A DNA stretch of 64,000 nt, taken from assembly GCA_003931895.1 (NCBI GenBank), contig RRZV01000032.1, forward strand, positions 1 through 64,000. Reading direction: 5' to 3'. The DNA comes from Mesohalobacter salilacus. Lineage in GTDB: Bacteria > Bacteroidota > Bacteroidia > Flavobacteriales > Flavobacteriaceae. The translations under genes and the position numbers were made by a program. Below, piece by piece: positions 1-6,648 of this stretch (positions are counted from its first letter, which is position 1; each line of letters begins with the position of its first letter). The notes beneath the pieces were generated by a model. That model was not told where the DNA came from. It ran no database searches and saw only the letters and a list, made by a program, of their open reading frames with translations.

Positions 1-7
1 TAAGTTT

Positions 8-77
8 AAAAAAAAAGCAAGGCTGGATTTATTTAAGGGGGTGTGTATGAAAATAAATGTGCTAACCAACCTTGCTA
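8..77 (-). ncRNA. Putative small RNA, unit A (C-rich loop hairpin)
   Basis: Predicted transcript of about 70 nt. It would begin about 5 nt after the promoter element, at the first base of a stem, and end in a run of at least eight U. The lower stem pairs 66-76 with 16-26 (11 bp, including one G-U). An A/U upper stem pairs 51-58 with 27-34. The apical loop (35-50) reads on the minus strand as TCATACACACCCCCTT. There is no ATG on the minus strand, so it is probably non-coding. The hairpin is both the body and the intrinsic terminator. It matches no RNA family I recognise. A plain terminator of a longer upstream transcript is the main alternative, but the perfect promoter element immediately before the stem argues against that. 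Confidence 0.6.
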
Positions 78-80
78 TTA

Positions 81-138
81 CAAATGTAAGATGAATTAAA
101 CCTTTAGTGTTGAGGTTTAACCTCACTTATTGTTAAAG
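81..138 (-). promoter_or_regulatory. Promoter and palindromic operator of sRNA unit A
   Basis: On the minus strand, in order: CTTTAACA (131-138), 4 nt, the palindrome GTGAGGTTAAACCTCA (111-126), 22 nt, then TACATTTG (81-88), which fits the Bacteroidota -7 element TAnnTTTG. No TTG occurs at the expected -33 distance. The palindrome would be centred near -41, the usual place for an activator that contacts RNA polymerase. The same layout recurs at 305-362 and 3528-3585. The adjacent LuxR-type response regulator is the likely binder, by inference only. Confidence 0.7.
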
Positions 139-165
139 TTTTCAATAAAATCAAATTTTAAAAGA

Positions 166-301
166 ACATAAAAAATAAGACTGTTTTAAAATCTAATGCT
201 AGGGGTGTTTGATATGATTTTAAAACAGTCTTTAATAAGAAGCAAGGCTGGAATTATTTAAGGGGTGTGTATGAAAATAAATGTGCTAACCAACCTTGCT
301 T
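166..301 (-). ncRNA. Putative small RNA, unit B (one or two C-rich hairpins)
   Basis: Second copy of the small-RNA unit. The predicted start is around 300-301, at the first base of the stem. The first hairpin pairs 290-301 with 240-251. Its apical loop carries ACACCCCTTAA on the minus strand. The U-tract after this hairpin is weak (CTTCTTATT), so transcription may continue through the next hairpin (177-232), which ends in a better U-run. The product would then be about 130 nt with two ACACCCC loops. Alternatively the RNA ends near 235 at about 65 nt. It has no ATG on this strand. Confidence 0.55.
177..232 (-). terminator. Strong hairpin with ACACCCCTAG loop
   Basis: A perfect 17-bp stem pairs 177-193 with 216-232, around a 22-nt loop (194-215). 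It is followed on the minus strand by CTTATTTTTTATG, so it can terminate transcription. The stem is A/U-rich, but the loop holds ACACCCCTAG, sharing the C-rich motif of the loops in units A and B although the stem sequence is unrelated. It is likely both the terminator of the unit B transcript and a second loop of that RNA. Confidence 0.65.
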
Positions 302-304
302 AAA

Positions 305-362
305 CAAATATAAGATGAATTAAACCTTTACAATTGAGGTTTTACCTCACTTTTTGTTAAAG
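305..362 (-). promoter_or_regulatory. Promoter and palindromic operator of sRNA unit B
   Basis: On the minus strand: CTTTAACA (355-362), 4 nt, the palindrome GTGAGGTAAAACCTCA (335-350), 22 nt, and the promoter element TATATTTG (305-312). Spacing is identical to unit A. The 3' end of the response-regulator gene lies only a few bases upstream (stop at 367-369), so the operator begins in the immediate 3' flank of that gene. Confidence 0.7.
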
Positions 363-366
363 TATT

Positions 367-1023
367 TTATACTAAGCCTAACTCTCTGGCTTTATTTAAT
401 ATATCATCTTGAGACGATTTATCAATATCAAAATATTCTTTAATAGCTATTTTTCGTTTTTCTATAGCGCTTATACTGAGATCTATGTGTTTTGTTAAAT
501 CCTTAGTTTTTATGCCTTGTGCCAACAATAGAATGATTTTACGATTTATAGAATCTAAAAAGTTTGAATTTGAAGTAATAATATTTTTTGCTTTTACTAC
601 AGTTTCAGAATAATATGTTTCTCCGAGATATACTTTTTTAAACGCATCTAAAAGGTCTTCGCCATCAAAATCACTTTTAACTAATATGCCTCTTGGTTCG
701 ATACTTTGAAGTAACTCATATAAAATTAATCCTTCAAAATACGAAGTAATGATTATAATTCTGCTATCTGGTGAGTACGCTTTAATTAATAAGCCTAAAT
801 CTTCTCCTGAATTGATGTTTTTTTCCTCATATTTTGGCATGCCAATATCTAAGAAAACAATGTCGAATAACGGATACTTTTCAGGGTTTGTTATAATGTC
901 ATAGGCAGTTTTTGTATCAGTAGCTTTTGTTGCTTTGATACTTAAACCCATTTCATTATATTCTAAAATTGCTTTATACCCCTCTAATTGAGTTGGATGA
1001 TCATCAATCATAAGTACGTTCAT
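367..1023 (-). CDS. LuxR/NarL-type two-component response regulator
   Basis: 218-aa cytoplasmic transcription factor. The N-terminal receiver domain (about 1-130) has the acidic pair D7/D8 and a phospho-acceptor aspartate at D59 in FLDIGMP. The C-terminal helix-turn-helix (about 155-215) carries the LuxR-like stretch LLAQGIKTKDLTKHIDLSISA. It lies 43 nt after the histidine-kinase gene and is surely its partner. The ATG is preceded by CTAGGGGA, unusual in a genome with few Shine-Dalgarno sequences; that G-run is complementary to the C-rich loops of the small RNAs immediately downstream. Three copies of a palindrome with fixed promoter spacing flank the system and are its probable targets. The signal sensed is unknown. 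Confidence 0.9.
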   Translation of the reverse strand: MNVLMIDDHPTQLEGYKAILEYNEMGLSIKATKATDTKTAYDIITNPEKYPLFDIVFLDIGMPKYEEKNINSGEDLGLLIKAYSPDSRIIIITSYFEGLILYELLQSIEPRGILVKSDFDGEDLLDAFKKVYLGETYYSETVVKAKNIITSNSNFLDSINRKIILLLAQGIKTKDLTKHIDLSISAIEKRKIAIKEYFDIDKSSQDDILNKARELGLV

Positions 1024-1066
1024 TCCCCTAGATAATTTTATTTTCTTAGTAAAATTAGGACTAAAT

Positions 1067-3115
1067 TTACAAAGAAAAGTTTAATTCGACTTTAGTCCCT
1101 TTGTGATAATCGCTAAAAACTTTGAAATCGGCATTTATTTTTTTTGCTCTTGACATCATGTTTTTTAATCCAATACCTGAACTTTTTTGAGAAGTATCAA
1201 AGCCTACACCATTGTCTTCTATCACAAGATTTACTATGTTATTATAACGATTTATTTTGACATTCACAAGGTCTGCCTTAGCATATTTTCTAATATTTTG
1301 AAACGCCTCTTGAAATATCCTGTATATTTCAACTGTTATATTTGAGTCAATTTCATCCCAGTGTAAATTTTCATCAATTTCAATCTCGTAATCAAAATTA
1401 TTTGTTGAACTTTTTATATCTTCAATAAGTTCTTTAATAACTAGGTTGAAATCTCCATTTTGGTAGTGTATAGGTTTATTTAAATTATGCGAAATTTGCC
1501 TGATTTCTTGTTCTACTTCTTTTATTTTTTTAACATATGTCATGCTTTTTTCTATAACTTCTGGCGTTATTTTCTTTTTTAGAACAAATAAATTTAAACG
1601 AATGCTTGACAGCTTACCCATTATACCATCGTGAAGTTCTTGTGATATGCGGCGTTGTTCTTCAAGCTTACCTTGTTTAATTATTGATTGCTGTTTTAAT
1701 ATGAGCTCGTAAATTTCTTCTTTTGTTTTTTGTTGCTCTTGTTCAGCTTTTAAACGTTTGTTTTTAGATTTTTGAAATTTAAAGGAAAACCACAGGATTA
1801 AAATAAGTAAGCTAAATCCACTAGCTCCTATGATGAGCCATTTTTCATACTCCATTTGAGCTTTATCAGCTTTCATGATTTCATTCTGCATTTGAATTTG
1901 ATCAGTTTCATATTCTATTCGAGCAAACTTTCCCCTTTGACGCCGTTGATGATTGACCACAGAATCTTTGGTTTTGATATACTCTTCATAATATTTCTCA
2001 GTATTTTGCTGATCTGTTTGCGCTAAAAGTCTCAAGGCTTCAAGTTCAAATTCTATAAATTTTTTGCGTTTGGCAATCTCATATACAGATTGGGCATAAG
2101 TATTAGCTAATTGAGAGAGTTTCTCACTTTTGTAATATCTAGCTAAACGAGTTTGACTTTGGAGAACACCTTCAAAGTTGTTTAAACTATCGTTAGCTTT
2201 AATGGATTTTTCTAGGGATTTGACATAAGCTGAAGTATTTCCTCTCAGATAATTAAGTTGATTAAAATTATCGTGAAGTGCAAAGAAGGTTGCGGGAAAA
2301 TCTTCTTTTAATCCGTCTTGCTTTAGACCTTTTTTGAAATAGGTTTCACTCTCTTCGTATTGCCCGAGCTTTAATGCCACCCTACCTAAGTTGTTGTAAC
2401 TTTGGGCATAAAACCCATTTTCATAAACCTGATAATCTTCAGATAGATTTTTTATAGTATTAATTGCTTTTAAATGGTAGTCTTTAGATTTTTCGTATTG
2501 ATTAGCTTCCATCAATAATACCCCTATAAAGTTGTAGCACTCATATAAAAAACTACTATCTTCAGACAGTTGGGCTTTTTTTATCGCCTTGATACTCAAT
2601 TTTTCAGCATTGATGTAATCTTGAAGGTCTGTCAGTAAATAAGCTTTTTTTAATAATACTGTTCCGTGATTTAAAGGCTCATCAAGTTGTTTATAAATTT
2701 TTTCAGCAGCATTAAAATAATAATAACTGCTATCAACTCTATTGATATCATTAAAATAATCCCCGACATAAAGTTTGCCATAGGCAATATAAGAGCTGTC
2801 CTTAAGTCGTTTCGCATGGGAGATTAGTTTATGACTGACTTTATAATAATTCTTTAAATCGTTGAGGTAGTAATAGCGATTGGCAAGACGAACGATTTTT
2901 AAGGTTTTTAAACTATCATCTTGAAGACTGTAAATGTCTTTTTTGGCTCGGGCTAGAATGTTGGTTTTTTGACTTGAATTCAGTTGGTCCGAATAAACGG
3001 TGTCTAATAGCCGATCTATGGAGGCTAATTTTTTTGGCGTGTTGGTTTTATCTTGACAACTCAAAATTATCAACAGTAAACCAAAAGCAAATATTAAATA
3101 ATGGGAAGCCTTCAA
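1067..3115 (-). CDS. TPR-containing lipidated sensor histidine kinase
   Basis: 682-aa sensor kinase. It opens with a lipoprotein-type signal ending at LILSC (Cys20). A long helical TPR region (about 60-390) follows and should lie in the periplasm. A transmembrane segment at about 426-447 leads to a coiled coil and a HisKA_3 dimerisation domain with phospho-acceptor His495 (ELHDG). The C-terminal ATPase domain has the N-box region and the G-boxes DNGVGFD and GIGLKNM. HisKA_3 kinases pair with LuxR-type regulators, as here. The start is TTG at 3113-3115: an in-frame TGA lies two codons upstream, and no ATG occurs near the signal peptide. No clear promoter is seen between it and the upstream terminator, so expression by read-through is possible. 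Confidence 0.88.
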   Translation of the reverse strand: MKASHYLIFAFGLLLIILSCQDKTNTPKKLASIDRLLDTVYSDQLNSSQKTNILARAKKDIYSLQDDSLKTLKIVRLANRYYYLNDLKNYYKVSHKLISHAKRLKDSSYIAYGKLYVGDYFNDINRVDSSYYYFNAAEKIYKQLDEPLNHGTVLLKKAYLLTDLQDYINAEKLSIKAIKKAQLSEDSSFLYECYNFIGVLLMEANQYEKSKDYHLKAINTIKNLSEDYQVYENGFYAQSYNNLGRVALKLGQYEESETYFKKGLKQDGLKEDFPATFFALHDNFNQLNYLRGNTSAYVKSLEKSIKANDSLNNFEGVLQSQTRLARYYKSEKLSQLANTYAQSVYEIAKRKKFIEFELEALRLLAQTDQQNTEKYYEEYIKTKDSVVNHQRRQRGKFARIEYETDQIQMQNEIMKADKAQMEYEKWLIIGASGFSLLILILWFSFKFQKSKNKRLKAEQEQQKTKEEIYELILKQQSIIKQGKLEEQRRISQELHDGIMGKLSSIRLNLFVLKKKITPEVIEKSMTYVKKIKEVEQEIRQISHNLNKPIHYQNGDFNLVIKELIEDIKSSTNNFDYEIEIDENLHWDEIDSNITVEIYRIFQEAFQNIRKYAKADLVNVKINRYNNIVNLVIEDNGVGFDTSQKSSGIGLKNMMSRAKKINADFKVFSDYHKGTKVELNFSL

Positions 3116-3145
3116 AAGTCAGTGAGTTTTAGGCGATAAAAATAT

Positions 3146-3178
3146 AAAAAAGGACGGAACTTTCGAGAACCGTCCTTA
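3146..3178 (-). terminator. Terminator after the acidic lipoprotein gene
   Basis: Perfect 8-bp stem AAGGACGG/CCGTCCTT (3150-3157 with 3170-3177) followed on the minus strand by a run of U. It lies between the lipoprotein gene and the histidine-kinase gene on the same strand, so it should separate them or act as a partial terminator. Confidence 0.75.
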
Positions 3179-3248
3179 GAATAACAAATGCATTATGCAT
3201 TGGGGTAAAAGTAATAAAACAAGTTGTATTAATTATTTGGGGGTTGAA

Positions 3249-3476
3249 TTAATCTCTGTCTCTTTTAACGTTAATAATTGGGTCTTTTTTAGCTGTTGGA
3301 AAGTCCACTTCTTCATTATCTTCTGAAGGTTGTTCATCTACAATTTGAATAACTTCTGGCTCTTCAATATCTTTAACTTTGTAGTTGGTGTCTTCAACAA
3401 TGCCTTGGTTGGTACAAGCTATTGTTGTAAAAGCGGTTAATAATACGACTAAAGCAGTTTTGTTAAAAAATTTCAT
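3249..3476 (-). CDS. Small acidic lipoprotein, unknown function
   Basis: 75-aa protein. A basic, hydrophobic signal ends in TTIAC (Cys21), so it should be lipidated. The mature part is short and rich in Glu and Asp, with a basic tail (NVKRDRD); I recognise no domain. The promoter carries the same palindrome and 22-nt spacing as the two small-RNA units, which places it in the same regulon. Its 3' untranslated region contains two C-tracts (opposite G-runs at 3239-3243 and 3202-3205) before the terminator. It lies directly upstream of the sensor kinase and could be an accessory or feedback component of that system; this is inference from position and promoter alone. Confidence 0.75.
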   Translation of the reverse strand: MKFFNKTALVVLLTAFTTIACTNQGIVEDTNYKVKDIEEPEVIQIVDEQPSEDNEEVDFPTAKKDPIINVKRDRD

Positions 3477-3527
3477 AATTATTAAATTTAAGTTATACGT
3501 TAATGGTTTTAATTTTTAAACTTAAAA

Positions 3528-3585
3528 CAAATTTATAACTTATATTTCATTATGTATTAAGGTTTTACCTCACAAAATGTTAAAA
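3528..3585 (-). promoter_or_regulatory. Promoter and palindromic operator of the acidic lipoprotein gene
   Basis: On the minus strand: TTTTAACA (3578-3585), 4 nt, GTGAGGTAAAACCTTA (3558-3573), exactly 22 nt, then TAAATTTG (3528-3535). The sequence between palindrome and promoter element differs from that in the RNA units while the length is the same, so the spacing itself is conserved. The 5' leader would be about 45 nt. Confidence 0.7.
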
Positions 3586-3597
3586 CTTCAGCAATAA

Positions 3598-3628
3598 AAA
3601 AGCCTCATGATATGTTCGTGAGGCTTTA
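3598..3628 (-). terminator. Terminator downstream of the M1 peptidase gene
   Basis: Stem AAAGCCTCA/TGAGGCTTT (about 3599-3607 with 3619-3627), followed on the minus strand by six U. It is the first terminator after the minus-strand peptidase gene ending at 3811 and insulates it from the lipoprotein operator just beyond. On the plus strand the trailing sequence is weaker. Confidence 0.7.
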
Positions 3629-3678
3629 AATATTTTAATAAAATGAATAAACGTGAATAAACCAGTAAGGAGAATTTA

Positions 3679-3737
3679 TGTCACACTGAGCGCAGGCAAA
3701 GTGAAAACGCGAGCATTCGACTGCGCTCATGGGGACA
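3679..3737. repeat. Palindromic intergenic repeat (GAGCGCAG type)
   Basis: Imperfect inverted repeat: TGTCACACTGAGCGCAG at 3679-3695 against CTGCGCTCATGGGGACA at 3721-3737, with an internal loop. It is much richer in GC than its surroundings. Similar GAGCGCAG/CTGCGCTC palindromes are, to my knowledge, dispersed between genes in many Flavobacteriaceae. The rest of the 3477-3810 gap holds the operator/promoter and terminator listed separately; I see nothing coding there. Confidence 0.6.
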
Positions 3738-3810
3738 TTTTAGCTTATGATTTAGAGTAATCATTTATTATTGGTTTAATTACGTAAAACCAATTTTTAA
3801 TAAAATTAAA

Positions 3811-5745
3811 CTAGTCCTGAGCTTCCCAACGGTTATTTTCTGGCTTTACGTCTAATAAAATACGGTTAGGGTCAATCACAACTTTCTTAATATTTTTGTC
3901 TGTATTTATAGCTGTTGTCCATGTGTCGCCTCTCTGCCAAACTTCAACGGGCAATCGGTTTTCGTCTTTACTACCATCTTGATAGTAAACATTATAGACT
4001 ACAGGCATAGGCATACCTAGACTTTCAAATTGAATTTGATAGCCTTCTTTAGATTTTTCAACTTTATTGATGGCTAAATCAATATTGTCATTACCGTAAA
4101 ACCAGGCTTTAAAAAACCAATTTAAGTTTTCACCAGAGGCATTTTCCATAATATTAAAGAAGTCGCCAGGAGTTGGGTGTTTGTATGCCCAAGCATTTAT
4201 ATATGATTTAAAAGCAACATCAAAGCGTTCTGGACCGAGTATATATTCTCTTAAAATATATAAACCTAATGCGGGTTTGTAATAAGCTACAATACCGAGA
4301 TTTTGAGATTGAGCAACATCAGGATAAGTGTTTATAGATTCTCTGTTTGGACTTAAAAACCAAGGAATAAGATTTTGCTTAGCCATAAGCATACGATTAG
4401 GGTATTCTCCATCGTTAAAAGCGTCGGTAGAGTAGAGGTTGATGAAGGTGTTAAAGCCTTCGTCCATCCATGCATGTCGTCTTTCGTTACTTCCTACTAT
4501 CATAGGAAACCAAATGTGTCCAAATTCATGATCGGTAACGCCCCATAAACTTCCTGCTTTTGATTTGTAACCGCAAAATACAATACCAGGATACTCCATT
4601 CCACCGACATCAGCAGCAACATTAATTGCATTTTTATAAGGATAAGCAAACCATTTTTCGGAATAGTGCTCGATGGAAGCTTTTGTATATTCGGTAGAGC
4701 GTTCCCAGGCGTTATTACCATTACTTTCTTTAGGGTATGCTGATTGTGCTAGCGCTTTTTTACCATTTGGTAAATTGATTTTAGCGGCATCCCATATAAA
4801 AGCTTTGGAGGCTGCAAAGGCAACATCTCTAGAATTTTGCATTTTAAACCTCCAAGTAAAGCTATCGCCATCAGGCCTGATTTTATCAGTTTCACCGACC
4901 TCGTTGGGTTTGATAATGTATTGTGTTTTGTCTGATTGTCTAGCTTTCTCTATACGTTTTTGTTGTTTTTTAGTCAAGACTTCTTTTGGGTTTTGAAGCT
5001 CTCCTGAGCCAACTACAATATATTCTCTAGGAACTTTGACCGAATATTCAAAATTGCCATATTCTAAATAGAATTCGCCAGCTCCAAGATAAGGCATTAC
5101 GTTCCAACCATTAATATCATCAAAAGTTACCATCTTAGGGTACCATTGGGCTAAGGCGTAAATTACACCGTCTTCAACTTCTAGCCTTCCCATTCTATCC
5201 ATACCTTTTTGAGGGATTTTAAACTCAAAATCCATACTTATGGTAGCTTTTCCTCCATCTGCTTCTAGAGGTTCATTAAAAAATACTTGCATACGAGTAT
5301 CATTAATAATATGCTTTGAACTTGTATTACCATTAGTTGTAGCCTTGATGTTAGACAAGGTATACCCGCCATCTAAATCACCATTGTAACGATTACCTCC
5401 TAAGGGAGTTGTTAGCGTTCCTCTGGAATTTGGAGTAAATCTATCTTGTTCAAGAAACAACCAGGCATATTCTAAATTGAATGGGCTATTATTAATATAT
5501 TCGATTTCTACATGACCTATAATTTTGTGATTTTCAGGTTTTAAACTGACATCAATCTTATAGTTGGCTTGGTTTTGCCAGTAATCTGGGCCAGGCACAC
5601 CAGAAGCTGAGCGATAGCTGTTGCCTGTTCTATCCATAAACTCATTAAACAACTCCTGATTGTTTGGGTTTACATCTTGGCTGCGTAAAGTGTTTGTGAA
5701 AATTAATAACAAAAGGCAGCCCCACAATAAATATTTAGATTTCAT
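3811..5745 (-). CDS. M1 family metallopeptidase (secreted)
   Basis: 644-aa zinc peptidase with a cleavable-looking signal peptide (about 1-22). The catalytic motif HEFGH is at 406-410, and the third zinc ligand is Glu429 in MDEGF, the normal 18-residue gap for gluzincins. The N-terminal half (about 50-250) has the beta-sheet character of the M1 N-terminal domain. It should trim peptides in the periplasm or outside the cell. It is transcribed alone, between the yajC terminator and the terminator at 3598-3628. The exact substrate cannot be read from sequence. Confidence 0.9.
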   Translation of the reverse strand: MKSKYLLWGCLLLLIFTNTLRSQDVNPNNQELFNEFMDRTGNSYRSASGVPGPDYWQNQANYKIDVSLKPENHKIIGHVEIEYINNSPFNLEYAWLFLEQDRFTPNSRGTLTTPLGGNRYNGDLDGGYTLSNIKATTNGNTSSKHIINDTRMQVFFNEPLEADGGKATISMDFEFKIPQKGMDRMGRLEVEDGVIYALAQWYPKMVTFDDINGWNVMPYLGAGEFYLEYGNFEYSVKVPREYIVVGSGELQNPKEVLTKKQQKRIEKARQSDKTQYIIKPNEVGETDKIRPDGDSFTWRFKMQNSRDVAFAASKAFIWDAAKINLPNGKKALAQSAYPKESNGNNAWERSTEYTKASIEHYSEKWFAYPYKNAINVAADVGGMEYPGIVFCGYKSKAGSLWGVTDHEFGHIWFPMIVGSNERRHAWMDEGFNTFINLYSTDAFNDGEYPNRMLMAKQNLIPWFLSPNRESINTYPDVAQSQNLGIVAYYKPALGLYILREYILGPERFDVAFKSYINAWAYKHPTPGDFFNIMENASGENLNWFFKAWFYGNDNIDLAINKVEKSKEGYQIQFESLGMPMPVVYNVYYQDGSKDENRLPVEVWQRGDTWTTAINTDKNIKKVVIDPNRILLDVKPENNRWEAQD

Positions 5746-5763
5746 ACTTAATAAAATTTATAC

Positions 5764-5792
5764 AAAAAAAGCCGAGGATTAGCTCGGCTTTT
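5764..5792 (-). terminator. Terminator of the nusB-DUF1573-yajC operon
   Basis: Ten-base stem AAAAGCCGAG/CTCGGCTTTT (5767-5776 with 5783-5792) with a 6-nt loop and a U7 tail on the minus strand, 19 nt after the yajC stop codon. Confidence 0.85.
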
Positions 5793-5810
5793 AGTTGGGT
5801 TAAGAATTAA

Positions 5811-6107
5811 TTACTTCTTTTTTTCTTCTTTAGGTGCATTTATCTTTTGTGACATTTCTAAAGAAATAGAAGATTTGTCAAAAGTTATTTTGCCAGCTCC
5901 TGTTTCTATAATAACGGCATCAAGTTTTTCACTGAAATCAATAACTTTGCCGTGCATTCCACTTTTAGTGACAACTTTATCACCTTTTTTAAGATTAGCA
6001 CTAAATTGTTTTTCTTGTTTTTGCTTTTTCATTTGTGGCCTTATCATAAAGAAAAAGATAACCACAAAGATTAATAGCATTGGCAATAAGCTTCCTATAT
6101 CTCCCAT
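5811..6107 (-). CDS. yajC: Preprotein translocase accessory subunit YajC
   Basis: 98-aa protein with one N-terminal membrane helix (about 6-22) ending in the YajC hallmark IRPQMKKQKQ. A short beta-rich cytoplasmic domain follows (LKKGDKVVTKSGMHGKV, about 42-58), then a lysine-rich tail. It associates with SecDF and the SecYEG translocon. Third gene of a minus-strand operon, 6 nt after the DUF1573 lipoprotein; the nusB-DUF1573-yajC order is, as far as I recall, common in Flavobacteriia. Confidence 0.93.
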   Translation of the reverse strand: MGDIGSLLPMLLIFVVIFFFMIRPQMKKQKQEKQFSANLKKGDKVVTKSGMHGKVIDFSEKLDAVIIETGAGKITFDKSSISLEMSQKINAPKEEKKK

Positions 6108-6113
6108 CTAAAA

Positions 6114-6599
6114 TTATTTAACTTGAATTGGTGAGCCAGCATTAGCATTGTTTGCAGAAGGTGTTACAAAAGTTTTGATTTGTAATGTTTCTTTTCCACT
6201 TTGCGTATTGGCTGTGACTGTTACAGTCTTGTTTTGTTGATTTCTCTTACCTCTAGAATTAAATTTAACCAACATTTCACCTGTTTCTCCTGGTGCAATA
6301 GGCTCTTTAGTCCAAGAAGGAACAGTACATCCACAGCTTCCTCTAGCGTTTGTTATTACTAACGGTGCTTTGCCATTGTTGGTAAATGTAAAGGTGTGCT
6401 CAACGACATCGCCTTCATTGATTGTTCCAAAATCGTGAGTTTTTTTCTCAAAATCTAAGGTTGGGTAAACTACCTCTTGTGCATCTCTTTCGGTTGCGTT
6501 TTCAACATTTTCTGCTTTTACTTTATCAGCGGCATTGTCCTTACATGACATTAGTGATAAAGTTGAAATTGCGATTAAGCTTAAAATTAACTTCTTCAT
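6114..6599 (-). CDS. DUF1573 domain lipoprotein
   Basis: About 161 aa when started at the ATG at 6599 (MKKLILSLIAISTLS), which gives a clean lipoprotein signal ending in LMSC; a longer in-frame ATG at 6638 would put 13 extra residues before it. The body (about 55-140) is a DUF1573 immunoglobulin-like domain with the typical HDFGTI, FTNNGKAPLVI and SCGCTVP stretches. Such proteins are envelope-located and their role is poorly known. It sits between nusB and yajC. The CGC motif suggests metal or disulfide chemistry, but that is speculative. Confidence 0.85.
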   Translation of the reverse strand: MKKLILSLIAISTLSLMSCKDNAADKVKAENVENATERDAQEVVYPTLDFEKKTHDFGTINEGDVVEHTFTFTNNGKAPLVITNARGSCGCTVPSWTKEPIAPGETGEMLVKFNSRGKRNQQNKTVTVTANTQSGKETLQIKTFVTPSANNANAGSPIQVK

Positions 6600-6648
6600 A
6601 TTTACGTTTTTAAAATTAAATTTTTTCAAAAATATCATAAATAATTTA

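Larger units (their letters stand above)
8..362. repeat. Tandem duplication of a promoter plus small-RNA unit
   Basis: Two copies of a roughly 123-bp unit lie in direct orientation, at 16-138 and 241-362. By hand alignment they differ at about ten positions plus one single-base indel. Each copy contains, read on the minus strand, an upstream TTTAACA-type box, a palindrome, a TAnnTTTG promoter element and a stem-loop. The spacer between the copies (139-240) carries another hairpin. Conservation covers both the promoter and the hairpin, so the whole transcription unit was duplicated. The array may continue to the left of the window, which cannot be seen. Confidence 0.85.

Noticed and set aside
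49-96. Plus-strand micropeptide (ATG AAA ATA AAT GTG..., 15 codons in copy A, 10 in copy B at 271-303) preceded by AAGGGG
   Set aside because: The promoter element, stem order and U-tract all point to transcription of the minus strand. The peptide similarity is explained by conservation of the hairpin sequence, and its reading frame ends differently in the two copies.
8-362. Possible CRISPR array
   Set aside because: Only two units, each containing a promoter and terminator, with no short regular repeats/spacers and no cas genes.
3187-3201. AATGCATTATGCATT palindrome as the promoter/operator of the kinase gene
   Set aside because: Its nearest promoter-like octamer (TGCATTTG) misses the second base of TAnnTTTG, it lies before the terminator at 3146-3178, and no -33 box is seen; too weak to call.
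5875-6111. Plus-strand open frame opposite yajC
   Set aside because: It is the mirror of the yajC gene, with no family features. The many other opposite-strand frames within murB, priA, lon and other genes were rejected on the same grounds.
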